A stretch of DNA of 64,000 nt from Janthinobacterium silvisoli. GTDB taxonomy: Bacteria > Pseudomonadota > Gammaproteobacteria > Burkholderiales > Burkholderiaceae_D. Below the pieces are notes generated by a model. The model was not told the origin of the DNA, made no database searches, and saw only the letters and a program-made list of their open reading frames with translations. Shown in pieces: positions 8,658 through 17,842 of this stretch. A program made the translations under genes and the position numbers. The stretch is from positions 1,302,001 to 1,366,000 of the forward strand of contig NZ_JACHCL010000001.1 in assembly GCF_014200725.1 (NCBI RefSeq). The letters run 5' to 3'. Numbering within the stretch: the first letter of the stretch is position 1; the number at the start of each line of letters is the position of its first letter.

Positions 8658-11330
8658 ATGAATATGCAGTCAAATCAAGAACTTGCCAACATCCAGCGAA
8701 GCAAGCTCACGCCCATGATGCAGCAATATATGGCGATTAAGGACAACCACCCGACGATGCTGGTGTTTTACCGCATGGGGGATTTCTACGAGCTGTTTTT
8801 TGAAGATGCGGAAAAAGCCGCGCGCCTGCTGGGCATTACCTTGACGGCGCGCGGCGCGGCCAGTGGTAATCCGATCAAGATGTGCGGCGTGCCGTTTCAT
8901 TCGCTCGACGGCTACCTGGCCAAGCTGGTCAAGCTGGGCGAGTCGGTGGCCATTTGCGAGCAGATCGGCGATCCGGCCACCAGCAAGGGGCCGGTCGAGC
9001 GCAAAGTCATGCGCGTAGTTACCCCCGGCACCTTGACGGACGCCGACTTGCTGCCAGAAAAGGCCGAGCGCCCGCTGCTGGCCTTGTGCAGCGTAACGCA
9101 GCGCAAGACCGTGACGACGGGACTGGCCTGGCTGTCGCTGGCCAGCGGCGCCTTGAAACTGATGGAATTCTCCGGCGACAGCGCCACCGTGGCCACCCGC
9201 TTGCAGCAAGAACTGGAACGCATCGTGCCCGCCGAGATCCTCAGCGGCGACCATGGCGGCCTGTTTGACGACTACACCGGCACGCATATCAACCGCGTGC
9301 CCGACTGGCATTTCGACGTGGTCAGCGGCCACAAGGCGCTGCTCGACCAGCTGGGCGTGGCGACCTTGACCGGCTTTGGCGCCGACGGCCTGGGCGCCGC
9401 GTTCGGTGCGGCCGGCGCGCTGCTGCGCTATGCGCAGTCCACGCAAGGGCGCGGCTTGCAGCATGTGCGTTCGCTGACGACGGAAAATGAAAGCGAATTC
9501 ATCGGCCTCGATGCGGCCACCCGACGCAACCTGGAATTGACGGAAACCATACGCGGCCAGGAATCGCCGACCTTGTTCTCGCTGCTCGACCATTGCCGTA
9601 CGGCCATGGGTTCGCGCATGTTGCGCCACTGGCTGCACCATGCACGGCGCGACCAGGCCGTGGCCCGCGCGCGCCACGAAGCGATCGCTGCGCTGGCGCA
9701 AAGCGAAGCGGCCGGTCCGCTGGCGGCCACCCTGACGCAAGTACCCGACATTGAACGCATCACCACGCGCATCGCGCTGCTGTCGGCCCGTCCGCGCGAT
9801 CTGGCTGCCCTGCGCGATGGCTTGCTGCAATTGCCGGCGCTGCGCGAACAGGTCGTGCGCTGCCATGGCCAGGAGAGTGAAAACAGCTTGCTGCGCGCCA
9901 TCCACACTTCCCTGGCGACGCCAGAAAGCTGCCTGGACTTGCTGGTGCGCGCCGTGGCGCAGGAACCGGCGGCGATGGTGCGCGATGGTGGCGTGTTTGC
10001 CCGCGGCTATGATGCCGAACTCGATGAATTGCGCTCGCTGTCGGAAAACGCGGGGCAGTTCCTGGTCGACCTGGAAACGCGCGAACGGGCCCGCACGGGC
10101 ATCGCCAACCTGCGCGTGGAATACAACAAGGTGCATGGCTTCTATATTGAAGTCACGCACGGCCAGACCGACAAGGTGCCCGACGATTACCGCCGCCGCC
10201 AGACCTTGAAAAACGCCGAGCGCTACATCACGCCGGAATTGAAAGTGTTTGAAGACAAGGCCCTGTCGGCGCAAGACAAAGCCTTGGTGCGTGAAAAACT
10301 GCTGTACGACTTGCTGCTGGCCGAGCTGGCGCCGCATATCGGCACCCTGCAAACGATCGCCCAGGGCCTGGCCCAGCTCGATACCCTGAACGCGCTGACG
10401 GAACATGCGCAGCAGCATAACTGGGTCGCGCCGCAGCTGGTTGCCGAGCCGTGCATCAATATCGTCGAAGGCCGCCACCCGGTGGTGGAAAAGCAGATCG
10501 AACGCTTTATTGCCAACGATTGCCGCCTCGTCAACGAACGCCGCTTGCTGCTGATCACCGGTCCGAACATGGGCGGTAAATCGACCTTCATGCGCCAGGT
10601 AGCTTTGATCACCCTGCTGGCCTATGTGGGCAGTTACGTACCAGCAGCCAGCGCCACCATCGGCCCGATCGACCGCATCTTCACGCGTATCGGCGCGACT
10701 GATGACCTGGCGGGCGGACGCTCGACCTTCATGGTGGAAATGACGGAATCGGCCGCGATTCTGAACGGCGCTACCGAACACTCACTGGTGCTGATGGATG
10801 AAGTGGGCCGCGGCACCTCGACCTTCGACGGCCTGGCCCTGGCGTGGGCAATCGCGCGCCACCTGATCGACAGCAGCCGCAGCTTTACCCTGTTCGCCAC
10901 ACACTACTTTGAGCTGACGCAATTGCCGGACAGCCATCCGAGCGCCGCCAACGTGCATTTGTCGGCCGTCGAGCACAAGGACAGCATCGTCTTCCTGCAC
11001 GCCGTGCAAGCGGGTCCTGCCTCGCAAAGCTATGGCTTGCAGGTGGCGCAACTGGCGGGCGTGCCGCAGCCGGTGATCAAGGCTGCGCGCAAGCATCTGG
11101 CGCGGCTGGAAGCGCAGGCGCTCGATGCTACGCCGCAACGCGACCTGTTCGCCGCGCCATCAAGCGATCCCTATGCGCAAGAGGAAGACGACACGCCGGC
11201 GCCAGTCGCCGCCCTCAATGAAGCGCAGCAAGCCTTGCTGGACGCCATCGCCGACCTCGATCCCGATGCGCTGACGCCGCGCGATGCGCTGGAACAGTTG
11301 TATCAGCTGAAACGGCTGGCCGCCGCATGA
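8658..11330 (+). CDS. mutS: DNA mismatch repair protein MutS
   Basis: 890 residues from the chosen ATG. The mismatch-wedge motif GDFYELF is near the N-terminus, the connector, lever and clamp regions follow, and the ATPase has Walker [10 protein letters not shown] (from residue 635) and the signature/Walker B region ending in [10 protein letters not shown]. MutS recognises mismatches and small loops and recruits MutL. The frame stays open 28 codons upstream to 8574, but homologous sequence begins at NQELANIQ, so the 8658 or 8664 ATG is preferred. Its stop overlaps the next gene by 4 nt. Confidence 0.97.
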   Translation: MNMQSNQELANIQRSKLTPMMQQYMAIKDNHPTMLVFYRMGDFYELFFEDAEKAARLLGITLTARGAASGNPIKMCGVPFHSLDGYLAKLVKLGESVAICEQIGDPATSKGPVERKVMRVVTPGTLTDADLLPEKAERPLLALCSVTQRKTVTTGLAWLSLASGALKLMEFSGDSATVATRLQQELERIVPAEILSGDHGGLFDDYTGTHINRVPDWHFDVVSGHKALLDQLGVATLTGFGADGLGAAFGAAGALLRYAQSTQGRGLQHVRSLTTENESEFIGLDAATRRNLELTETIRGQESPTLFSLLDHCRTAMGSRMLRHWLHHARRDQAVARARHEAIAALAQSEAAGPLAATLTQVPDIERITTRIALLSARPRDLAALRDGLLQLPALREQVVRCHGQESENSLLRAIHTSLATPESCLDLLVRAVAQEPAAMVRDGGVFARGYDAELDELRSLSENAGQFLVDLETRERARTGIANLRVEYNKVHGFYIEVTHGQTDKVPDDYRRRQTLKNAERYITPELKVFEDKALSAQDKALVREKLLYDLLLAELAPHIGTLQTIAQGLAQLDTLNALTEHAQQHNWVAPQLVAEPCINIVEGRHPVVEKQIERFIANDCRLVNERRLLLITGPNMGGKSTFMRQVALITLLAYVGSYVPAASATIGPIDRIFTRIGATDDLAGGRSTFMVEMTESAAILNGATEHSLVLMDEVGRGTSTFDGLALAWAIARHLIDSSRSFTLFATHYFELTQLPDSHPSAANVHLSAVEHKDSIVFLHAVQAGPASQSYGLQVAQLAGVPQPVIKAARKHLARLEAQALDATPQRDLFAAPSSDPYAQEEDDTPAPVAALNEAQQALLDAIADLDPDALTPRDALEQLYQLKRLAAA

Positions 11331-12349
11331 TCATCAGATCCGGCAAGGCACACCTGGTAGCCAGTGCGCTGGCGGTGTGCCTGCTATGGCAGCCTACGCT
11401 GACAAAGGCAGAGGAACCCGGCTTCGACTTTGCCGTGCTGGGGCACTCATTCAAGGCGGGGCCGGACGATGCTCCTTTGAAACACGCGATCCAGGACAGC
11501 AACAACCTGCATCCCGCGTTTCTGGTGGCAACCGGCATCAAGGCGGCCAGCGAATCGTGCAGCGACAAGCTGTACAGCCAGCGCAAGGATTTGCTTGACG
11601 CGAGCAGCCAGCCGCTGGTCATTTCGCTATCGGCCAGCGACTGGGCCAACTGCCGCAATTCGCGCGGGCGCGCCAATGCCATCGAACGGCTGAACCGCTT
11701 GCGCGAAGTGTTCTTTGCCGACGACAGCAGTCTGGGCCAGCGTAAGCTGAGCTTGTCGCGATTGTCATCGACGGCGAAGTTCCGCAGTTATGCGGAAAAT
11801 GCCCACTGGGAATATGGCGGCGTGCTGTTTGCCACCGTCAACCTGCCGGCCAACAACAACCATTTCCTGCCGGAAGCCGGCCGCAACAGCGAATTCGAAG
11901 ACAGGCTGGTAGCCAACCGTTCCTGGCTGCAACGTTTATTTGCCATGGCCCAACGCAAGAAATTGGACGGCATCGTGCTGTTCTCGGACGGCGACGTACA
12001 CATACTGGAAGAAGAGGAAAGTTCGCTACTGCCCAATTTCAGCAGCAAGCAAGATGGCTTCGCCAGCCCCCGCAAGCAAATCCGCCTGCTGGCCAAGAAG
12101 TTTGAAGGCAAGGTATTGCTGGTCGACACCCAGGCGGGCAGCAAAAAGACGGGCAAGAAAAACACCCAGGGACCAAAAATCAGCTGGAAAGACAACCTCG
12201 GCCACATCAGCATCGACAGCGACTGGGCCACCATCTTTGTCCAGCCAGGCAAGTCGCCGTTATTTGAGGTGCGTGAACGCGCCGGCAAACTGGCACCAAA
12301 CCAGTCCGCATCAAGCCAACGAACGTCACGACGCCTGGCCAGACCGTAG
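11327..12349 (+). CDS. Exported protein of unknown function, coupled to mutS
   Basis: 340 residues with a signal peptide (1-29, ending TKA). The start '[11 protein letters not shown]' and internal '[15 protein letters not shown]' alternate strands and helices in a way reminiscent of calcineurin-like phosphoesterases, but the metal-ligand motifs (DxH, GDxxD, GNHE) are absent, so no enzymatic role is claimed. ATGA overlap with mutS indicates co-translation, an odd pairing of a cytoplasmic repair ATPase and an exported protein. The last residues (a Ser/Arg-rich tail) and the stop codon fall inside the structured element 12331-12448, so the native C-terminus may have been altered. Confidence 0.7.
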   Translation: MIIRSGKAHLVASALAVCLLWQPTLTKAEEPGFDFAVLGHSFKAGPDDAPLKHAIQDSNNLHPAFLVATGIKAASESCSDKLYSQRKDLLDASSQPLVISLSASDWANCRNSRGRANAIERLNRLREVFFADDSSLGQRKLSLSRLSSTAKFRSYAENAHWEYGGVLFATVNLPANNNHFLPEAGRNSEFEDRLVANRSWLQRLFAMAQRKKLDGIVLFSDGDVHILEEEESSLLPNFSSKQDGFASPRKQIRLLAKKFEGKVLLVDTQAGSKKTGKKNTQGPKISWKDNLGHISIDSDWATIFVQPGKSPLFEVRERAGKLAPNQSASSQRTSRRLARP

Positions 12350-12448
12350 CGAGCGGAAGGGAGAGGTGGCTAAGAAGCGCAACCGTACTCAAGTACGGTG
12401 AGCATCGCAGGCTACCTATACCGACGCGCAGCAGGTCTGGTCAGGCGT
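12331..12448 (+). other. 118-nt long-hairpin element, candidate structured RNA or REP-type repeat
   Basis: Three nested stems are visible. The outer arms (12331-12345 and 12434-12448) pair over 15 bp with one G-U. A middle stem AGGTGGC (12364-12370) pairs with GCTACCT (12411-12417) with one G-U. The apical stem ACCGTAC/GTACGGT (12382-12388, 12393-12399) closes a UCAA loop. Both non-Watson-Crick pairs are G-U only when read on the plus strand, which favours a plus-strand RNA. It lies at the 3' end of the mutS operon and is convergent with slyD. Confidence 0.55.
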
Positions 12449-12454
12449 TACCAC

Positions 12455-13003
12455 TTAGTGGATAGGGTGGGTGCGGAAGTGATCGCCTTCTTCACCTTCG
12501 TCGTCACCCTCATCACCATGGTCATGGCCATGCGCGCCATGCACGTGGCCGTGGGCGATTTCTTCTTCGGTGGCTTCGCGCACGTCAGCGACGGTCAGCG
12601 AAAAGCGCAGCGCGATACCTGCCAGTGGATGGTTACCATCCAGAACGACTTTGTCGTCGGCGATATCGGTCACGGTGAAGATCATCGCTTCTTCATCGGT
12701 CGAATCGCTTTCTGGCATGCCTTCGAACTGCATGCCCACTTCCAGCGGCTCAGGCAGGCGGTTGCGTGGCTCGACCTTGACCAGCGCTGGATCGTATTCA
12801 CCGAAAGCATCGTCCGGTTCGATCTGGATCGTGTTGGAATAGCCAACTTCCTTGCCGTCGAGCTCTTCTTCGATCTTCGGCAGGGTGTTTTCATAATCAC
12901 CGTGCAGATAGACCATAGGCTGACGGCCATCTTCGATCAGATTGTCTTGCGCGTCTGACAGTTTGTAGTTGACAGTCACGACCGTATTCTTGGCAATCTT
13001 CAT
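12455..13003 (-). CDS. slyD: FKBP-type peptidyl-prolyl isomerase, SlyD
   Basis: 182 residues. The split FKBP domain with an inserted chaperone flap (IF domain) covers ~1-150; the flap shows EPDDAFGEYD and the strand RFSLTVADVREAT. The C-terminal tail is rich in His and Asp/Glu (GHVHGAHGHDHG), the nickel-binding tail of SlyD, used in hydrogenase or urease metallation in other bacteria. An AAGGAAG site 7 nt before the ATG fixes the start at 13003. The gene is divergent from roxA with a 93-bp gap. Confidence 0.93.
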   Translation of the reverse strand: MKIAKNTVVTVNYKLSDAQDNLIEDGRQPMVYLHGDYENTLPKIEEELDGKEVGYSNTIQIEPDDAFGEYDPALVKVEPRNRLPEPLEVGMQFEGMPESDSTDEEAMIFTVTDIADDKVVLDGNHPLAGIALRFSLTVADVREATEEEIAHGHVHGAHGHDHGDEGDDEGEEGDHFRTHPIH

Positions 13004-13084
13004 TATGCTTCCTTTCATTGTATAAGCTGGCAAATTATACCTTTCCGCCGCTTGCGGCGAGCGCATTCCTGCATTTGCGGTTGT

Positions 13085-13090
13085 TATAAT
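13085..13090 (+). promoter_or_regulatory. Consensus -10 box of roxA, leaderless arrangement
   Basis: TATAAT sits 6 nt before the roxA ATG at 13097, which puts the likely transcription start at or within a base of the start codon. The six intervening bases (GGGCGC) do not make a usable Shine-Dalgarno site. The -35 region is poor. Confidence 0.55.
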
Positions 13091-13096
13091 GGGCGC

Positions 13097-14218
13097 ATGA
13101 AAACATTAACTCTCCTTGGCGATATCACGCCAGCGCAATTCCTGCGCGACTACTGGCATAAAAAACCCCTGCTGATCCGCCAGGCTGTGCCTGGCTTCAA
13201 GCCCCTGCTGGATTTCAAGGCCATGGCCGAACTGGCTAAGCTCGACCACGTCGAATCGCGCCTGGTCAGCCATGTCGATGGCCACTGGTCCATGCAGCAA
13301 GGGCCATTAACCAGCCTGCCCTCCCCAAAACAAAAGGAATGGACCTTGCTGGTGCAGGGCGCCAACCTGCATAACGCGCAAGCCGATGCACTGCTGCGCC
13401 AGTTCCGTTTCCTGCCGGACGCGCGCCTTGACGACCTGATGGTCAGCTTTGCTACCGATGGCGGCGGCGTGGGCCCGCATTTCGATTCCTACGATGTGTT
13501 CCTGCTGCAAGGTCAGGGCAAGCGCCACTGGCGCATCAGCGCGCAAAAGGACCTGAGCCTGGTCGATGGCCTGCCCTTGAAAATCCTCAGCAATTTCACG
13601 CCGGACGAAGAGTTCACTCTGGAACCGGGCGACATGCTGTATCTGCCGCCCCACTACGCGCACGATGGCGTGGCGATCGGCGACTGCCAGACCTATTCGA
13701 TCGGTTTCCGCTCGCCTTCGTTCCAGGAGCTTGGTGAAGCGTTCCTGCAATTCATGGCCGACTCGATCGACTTGCCGGGCCGCTATGCAGATCCTGAATT
13801 GAAAGCCTCAAACAAGCCGGCAGAAATCCCGCGCGAGATGCTCAGCACCATCGCGGAAGAGCTGAACAAGGTGCGCTTCACGGAAGAAGATGTGACCATC
13901 TTCCTGGGGGAACACCTGTCTGAACCGAAGCACAATGTGTTTTTCACGCCGCTGGCCAAACCGCTGACAGTGGGACGCTTTACCGACGCCGCACACAAAA
14001 AAGGTGTCGTGTTGTCACGTAAGACCTTGATGCTGTATCGTGGCAAGAATGTCTTCATCAATGGCGAGTCGTTCGCCATCGGCCGTGCCGATAAAACGGC
14101 GCTGGAGACCTTGGCCAATGAACGCGCGCTCGCTGGCGCGGCCGTGGCGCAGGCTTCCGATGACGTGATGGACGCCTTGTACACCTGGTATCAGGACGGC
14201 TGGATCGAACTGGCCTGA
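13097..14218 (+). CDS. roxA: Cupin/JmjC 50S ribosomal protein uL16 arginine hydroxylase
   Basis: 373 residues. The JmjC/cupin core holds the Fe(II) site: 'GPHFDSYDVFLLQGQGKRHW' supplies His-x-Asp, and 'LYLPPHYAHDG' supplies the distal histidine. A C-terminal winged-helix part follows. Homologues (E. coli YcfD/RoxA) use 2-oxoglutarate and oxygen to hydroxylate an arginine in ribosomal protein uL16. The start MKTLTLLGD is preferred over a 15-codon upstream extension that would lie across the -10 box. It appears leaderless. Confidence 0.87.
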   Translation: MKTLTLLGDITPAQFLRDYWHKKPLLIRQAVPGFKPLLDFKAMAELAKLDHVESRLVSHVDGHWSMQQGPLTSLPSPKQKEWTLLVQGANLHNAQADALLRQFRFLPDARLDDLMVSFATDGGGVGPHFDSYDVFLLQGQGKRHWRISAQKDLSLVDGLPLKILSNFTPDEEFTLEPGDMLYLPPHYAHDGVAIGDCQTYSIGFRSPSFQELGEAFLQFMADSIDLPGRYADPELKASNKPAEIPREMLSTIAEELNKVRFTEEDVTIFLGEHLSEPKHNVFFTPLAKPLTVGRFTDAAHKKGVVLSRKTLMLYRGKNVFINGESFAIGRADKTALETLANERALAGAAVAQASDDVMDALYTWYQDGWIELA

Positions 14219-14572
14219 TAGCTGCGTTGCAGTAAAAGTGGTACTACCAGTAACACGTGTTTATGTCTCTGCGTTAGCGCAACAAAACATAATATTTTTA
14301 TATCGTTTTGTGGCGCTTACGCAAAACACTTACACTTGCTTGCAATTTGCTTTGCTAATTATTGCGTTATCACAAAATAGTTGCGGATTTGCCTCTTGCT
14401 GCTATTGCGACGCACCAAAAATCGCTATAATATTCGGTTAGGAAGTTTCCGTTGTCTGGCAGGCACCACCTGGTACGAAAAGCCTTCGAAGACGACCTAA
14501 CGAGCGATAATTACCGGTAATTATTCATCGCAACAATGTTGATTTATTTTTTGAAATAATTAAGGAAAACAA
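14219..14572 (+). other. 354-bp AT-rich intergenic region with a promoter and structured leader
   Basis: No gene is seen here. TATAAT at 14426-14431, with a 4/6 match to TTGACA at 14405-14410, predicts transcription from about 14438. The predicted RNA begins with GTTAGG (14437-14442), which can pair with CCTAAC (14496-14501), enclosing ~53 nt. The perfect palindrome at 14507-14524 follows before the lipoprotein start. The region upstream of the promoter is poor in GC and codes for nothing recognisable. Confidence 0.45.
14507..14524. repeat. 18-bp perfect palindrome in the lipoprotein leader
   Basis: ATAATTACC|GGTAATTAT is fully self-complementary without a spacer. It lies in the presumed untranslated leader, about 50 nt before the lipoprotein ATG. 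It could be an operator for a dimeric regulator or a site of RNA duplexing; without a loop it is a poor hairpin. Confidence 0.6.
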
Positions 14573-14824
14573 ATGAAAAAATCCCTGCTGATCGCCTCCC
14601 TGATGGTTGTTGCTCTGGCCGCTTGCAGCAAAAAAGAAGAAGCTCCTGCACCAGCACCAGTAGTTGAAACCCCAGCACCAGCTCCAGCAGAAGCTGCTCC
14701 AGCTGCTCCAGCCGCTGACGCTGCTGCTGCTGCTTCGGACGCTGCTGCTGCTGCTTCGACCGCTGCTTCGGCTGCTTCGGACGCTGCTGCTGCTGCTTCG
14801 ACCGCTGCATCGGCTGCTAAGTAA
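14573..14824 (+). CDS. Small alanine/proline-rich lipoprotein
   Basis: 83 residues. The signal is followed by lipobox LAAC (Cys18), a charged KKEE patch, a Pro-Ala-rich linker (24-48), then an Ala/Ser/Asp/Thr tail predicted to be helical. The tail contains a perfect 14-residue duplication. Similar short Ala-rich lipoproteins are common in this family and function is unknown; the layout resembles a Lpp-like spacer but no homology is claimed. An AAGGAAAA site precedes the ATG and a strong terminator follows at 14842. Confidence 0.75.
   Translation: MKKSLLIASLMVVALAACSKKEEAPAPAPVVETPAPAPAEAAPAAPAADAAAAASDAAAAASTAASAASDAAAAASTAASAAK
14732..14815 (+). repeat. Two tandem 42-bp units inside the Ala-rich lipoprotein gene
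   Basis: Units 14732-14773 and 14774-14815 are identical except for one synonymous change (GCT to GCA). Each encodes ASDAAAAASTAASA. The unit is in frame, so copy number could change by slippage without breaking the gene. Confidence 0.85.
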
Positions 14825-14841
14825 TTTAGCACCCCGCATCA

Positions 14842-14871
14842 AAGAAAACCGGCCTGCGGGCCGGTTTTCTT
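14842..14871 (+). terminator. Intrinsic terminator after the Ala-rich lipoprotein
   Basis: A 13-bp perfect stem (AAGAAAACCGGCC with its complement) around a TGCG loop. The stem itself carries the T-rich 3' side. Confidence 0.85.
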
Positions 14872-14927
14872 ATGCCCGCTACTTTTATGCTCTTTAACCA
14901 GAGCCACCAATAAATAGCGCAGGCAAT

Positions 14928-14964
14928 AAAAAAGGCTGGCTTCCGCAAGGAGCCAGCCTTTTTT
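14928..14964. terminator. Bidirectional terminator between the lipoprotein gene and bamC
   Basis: AAAAAAGGCTGGC and GCCAGCCTTTTT form the stem, with A- and T-tracts on both flanks, so it can stop transcription from either strand. It lies 33 nt beyond the bamC stop and should serve the minus-strand bamC operon. Confidence 0.85.
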
Positions 14965-14997
14965 GATCAATAGCAGGCATGATGCCTGCCACTGCGC

Positions 14998-16185
14998 TTA
15001 TTTCAACTGATCATTCAACAGACCCAGGATCTTGCCAGCCACTGGCGTGGTGTCAGGCTGGCCTTCGTTGGTCTGAATACTGACCAGGCTGGTCGAGCCA
15101 TTGCCAGCCTTGACCGCCACACGGTAGCGCTGCGCTTCCTTGTCCTTGTCGGACGAACCCCAGCTGAACAGTTTCGAGAAGAAACCATCTTTCTTGACGA
15201 CGTCAGGATCGACATAGCGCACGAAATACGTACCCTGCGTGCGGTCGCGGTCTTCCACCGTGAAGCCGACACGGTCCAGCGCCAGGCCGACACGGCGCCA
15301 GGCGCGGTCGAAACCTTCATCGACTTCGATGGCGTGCGTGGCGCCCTCGCCGACCAGCTTGGCGTGCAGCGGCTGCACGATGGCTGTATCGACGGCCGTC
15401 TTGGCTTGCGCCTCGTCGGTGGCAGCGCCCAGGCGGGTCATCAGCTTGGCCAGGAATTGTGCTTCCAGGCCTGGATCGTTGGGACGCGGGGTCCAGGTGG
15501 TGGTTTCCTTGTCGCGGCCCGTCAAGACCTCTTCCATGCCACGGTGGCTGATGTAAATCTCGGTCGAACCATCCGGCAAGCGCTCCAGGCGGGTACGGTA
15601 CTTGTCTTTCTCGCCCGTCGAATACAGGGAATCGAAGACCTTGCCGATAGTGTTGCGGATGATGTCTTGCGGCAGCTTGGCGCGGTTTTCATTCCACTCG
15701 GTTTCCATGATGCCGGCAGTCGGCTCGTCAATGGCGAGATTAAAACCGGAATCTTCCCAGAACTGTTTCAGCTGCGGCCACAGCACTTCAGGCGACTGCT
15801 TGACCACCAGCCAGCGCTGGTTGCCTACACGTTCCACCTTCACGCCGCCTGCAGCAACGGGCACTACGTCCACCGCGCCGCCAGCGGCGTTGGTGACGAC
15901 TGGCGCGCCAGAGGCAGCGTTGCGCTGCGCATTGTAGCCCGATGCCGTTGCCACGCCGTTTTTCGCGTCAGGCAAGGTGTAGCGGTTGTCTTGCTGCAAT
16001 TGGGTCAGATCGGGCGGCACGTCCAGGGTGCTGGCTTTCTTGACCGACTTGTAGTCGACCTTGTCGCCACCGACCACCGAACTGATCATGCCACAGCCTG
16101 CGAGGCTGGCTGCGACGGCGCCGATGACGAGGCCGCGTACGGCGATGGTGGCAGGCGCAGGGATAGTTTTCTTGCTATTAGTCAT
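14998..16185 (-). CDS. bamC: Outer membrane protein assembly factor BamC
   Basis: 395-residue lipoprotein with lipobox LAGC (Cys31). Then comes the unstructured BamD-binding N-terminal segment containing LDVPPDLTQL, and two helix-grip domains (~115-255 and ~280-395). BamC is an accessory subunit of the BAM complex that folds outer-membrane beta-barrels. It follows dapA on the same strand with a 68-nt gap, the usual arrangement in Gram-negative bacteria. Confidence 0.92.
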   Translation of the reverse strand: MTNSKKTIPAPATIAVRGLVIGAVAASLAGCGMISSVVGGDKVDYKSVKKASTLDVPPDLTQLQQDNRYTLPDAKNGVATASGYNAQRNAASGAPVVTNAAGGAVDVVPVAAGGVKVERVGNQRWLVVKQSPEVLWPQLKQFWEDSGFNLAIDEPTAGIMETEWNENRAKLPQDIIRNTIGKVFDSLYSTGEKDKYRTRLERLPDGSTEIYISHRGMEEVLTGRDKETTTWTPRPNDPGLEAQFLAKLMTRLGAATDEAQAKTAVDTAIVQPLHAKLVGEGATHAIEVDEGFDRAWRRVGLALDRVGFTVEDRDRTQGTYFVRYVDPDVVKKDGFFSKLFSWGSSDKDKEAQRYRVAVKAGNGSTSLVSIQTNEGQPDTTPVAGKILGLLNDQLK

Positions 16186-16253
16186 GTCGTTACTGGATAA
16201 GAAGCTAAGTGGCAGCTGAAATCAGGGAAGGTCCGGACTGTGCTAGTCAGGGC

Positions 16254-17132
16254 TTAAGATAAGACACCGGCGTCGCGCAAGGCTTCGCGTACCGTGGCAT
16301 GGCAATTCTCCGCCAGCGGCACCAAAGGCAAGCGTATGCCGGCGGGCATCATGCCCATTTCCGCCAGGGCCCATTTGACGGGCACAGGATTGGGCTCGAC
16401 AAACAATTTCTGGTGCAGCGGGAAAACCTTGTTATTGATGGCAATAGCCTTGGCCCGTTCACCCGCCATGGCGGCCACGCACAATTCATGCATGGCGCGC
16501 GGCGCGACGTTGGCGGTGACGGAAATATTACCGTGGCCACCGCAGAACATCAGCGCCATGGCAGTCGGATCATCGCCCGAATAGACGGCGAAATCGGCTG
16601 GCACGAGGCGCAGCAGGTCGACGCCACGGCCGATGTTGCCGGTCGCGTCTTTCACGCCGACGATATTGGCAATCGCCGACAGGCGCACGATGGTGTCATT
16701 GCTCATGTCGGCCACGGTGCGGCCCGGCACGTTGTACAGGATGACAGGAATGTCGACGGCTTCGGCGATGGCCTTGAAGTGCTGGTACATGCCTTCCTGG
16801 GTAGGACGGTTGTAGTACGGAACCACTTGCAAGACAGCATCAGCGCCCGCTTCTTTGGCGTAGCGCGTCAGCTTGATGGCTTCGGCTGTGGAATTGCCAC
16901 CGGCGCCGGCGATGATAGGAATGCGTCCCTTGGCGTGCTCGACGGTCAGCTTGATCAGTTCGCAGTGTTCTTCCACGCTCACTGTTGCCGATTCGCCCGT
17001 GGTGCCCACGATGACGATACCATCCGTGCCCTCGGCAATATGCCAGTCGATCAGCTTGCGCAGGCCTGGAATATCCAGACTGCCATCTGCGTGCATCGGG
17101 GTGACGATTGCTACAATGCTGCCCTTGATCAT
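16254..17132 (-). CDS. dapA: 4-hydroxy-tetrahydrodipicolinate synthase
   Basis: 292 residues. All catalytic positions of the E. coli enzyme are present with the same numbering: Thr44 and Thr45 in GTTGES, Tyr107, Tyr133 and Arg138 in YNVPGRT, and the Schiff-base Lys161 in GVKDATG. The enzyme condenses pyruvate with aspartate semialdehyde, the first committed step of lysine and diaminopimelate synthesis. It is first of the dapA-bamC pair. Confidence 0.97.
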   Translation of the reverse strand: MIKGSIVAIVTPMHADGSLDIPGLRKLIDWHIAEGTDGIVIVGTTGESATVSVEEHCELIKLTVEHAKGRIPIIAGAGGNSTAEAIKLTRYAKEAGADAVLQVVPYYNRPTQEGMYQHFKAIAEAVDIPVILYNVPGRTVADMSNDTIVRLSAIANIVGVKDATGNIGRGVDLLRLVPADFAVYSGDDPTAMALMFCGGHGNISVTANVAPRAMHELCVAAMAGERAKAIAINNKVFPLHQKLFVEPNPVPVKWALAEMGMMPAGIRLPLVPLAENCHATVREALRDAGVLS

Positions 17133-17216
17133 AGTAATTTTATAGCGCCGATAAATAAAACAACGATTGTAGCGGATAGCCCGCGCCTGTGGTGCATTCT
17201 GCTGTAGAAACGCCGC

Positions 17217-17798
17217 TCAAAACGGTGGCAACAGGGCCGCCAACCGTGGAAAATCCGGTCGAACGGCACAGATTCGTTGCACCAGAGCAGCTTTTGGCTG
17301 TTCTACCCGTCCCTCTTCATACGCCACCACGCGCAAGCCGTGCTGCGCGGCCCAGGCCAGCATTTCGCCTTCCTTGAGCAGGAATTTCGGATTCGACGGC
17401 TTGCCGAATTGTTCATTTCCCTCAGAAAAAGTTTCGTACACCAGCAGGCCATCGGGCGCCAGGCTGGCCACCAGCGACTCGATCAAGGGGCGATGCAGAT
17501 AATTCGTCACCACGATGCCGGCAAAACGCCCGGCCGCAAACGGCCAGACAGCACCTGGCGCTTCCAGATCCACCAGCGAGGTGACGATGCCCGTGCCGGC
17601 GGCTTTTTCCAGCATCTCGGGGTCATGGTCGAGCGCGATCACGGGATGGCCCAGGCTGACCAGATGGCGCGCATGGCGGCCGTTACCGCAGGCCAGGTCC
17701 AGCACTTCGCCACCGGGGATCAAAGGCGCCCAACGGCGCACCCAGCCTGAAATTATTTCACTGTCTATTGCCGGTTCCACTTGTTTTATTACTTGCAT
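17217..17798 (-). CDS. Class I SAM-dependent methyltransferase
   Basis: 193 residues. Motif I DLACGNGRHARHL (~37-49) and the acidic end of strand 2 (ALDHD) define a Rossmann-fold methyltransferase of the TehB-like group. Further motifs IVVTNYLHRPL and LVYETF follow. The substrate is unknown. It lies between dapA and the site-2 protease gene on the same strand, gaps 84 and 44 nt, probably in one transcription unit. Confidence 0.85.
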   Translation of the reverse strand: MQVIKQVEPAIDSEIISGWVRRWAPLIPGGEVLDLACGNGRHARHLVSLGHPVIALDHDPEMLEKAAGTGIVTSLVDLEAPGAVWPFAAGRFAGIVVTNYLHRPLIESLVASLAPDGLLVYETFSEGNEQFGKPSNPKFLLKEGEMLAWAAQHGLRVVAYEEGRVEQPKAALVQRICAVRPDFPRLAALLPPF

Positions 17799-17842
17799 TC
17801 ATATTCCATCAGTTAATTGCTTTTCGCCGCGGCACTTGAGCC

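Noticed and set aside
8670..10781. A 703-codon open frame antisense to mutS
   Set aside because: It follows mutS codon structure in GC-rich DNA, has no ribosome site or family motifs, and the plus-strand gene is certain.
14544..14810. Gln/Leu-rich and Ser-rich frames opposite the Ala-rich lipoprotein
   Set aside because: They arise from the GCT-rich repeat read on the other strand; the plus-strand lipobox and ribosome site decide.
14732..14815. Possible CRISPR-like repeats
   Set aside because: Only two directly adjacent coding units without spacers; no cas genes in the window.
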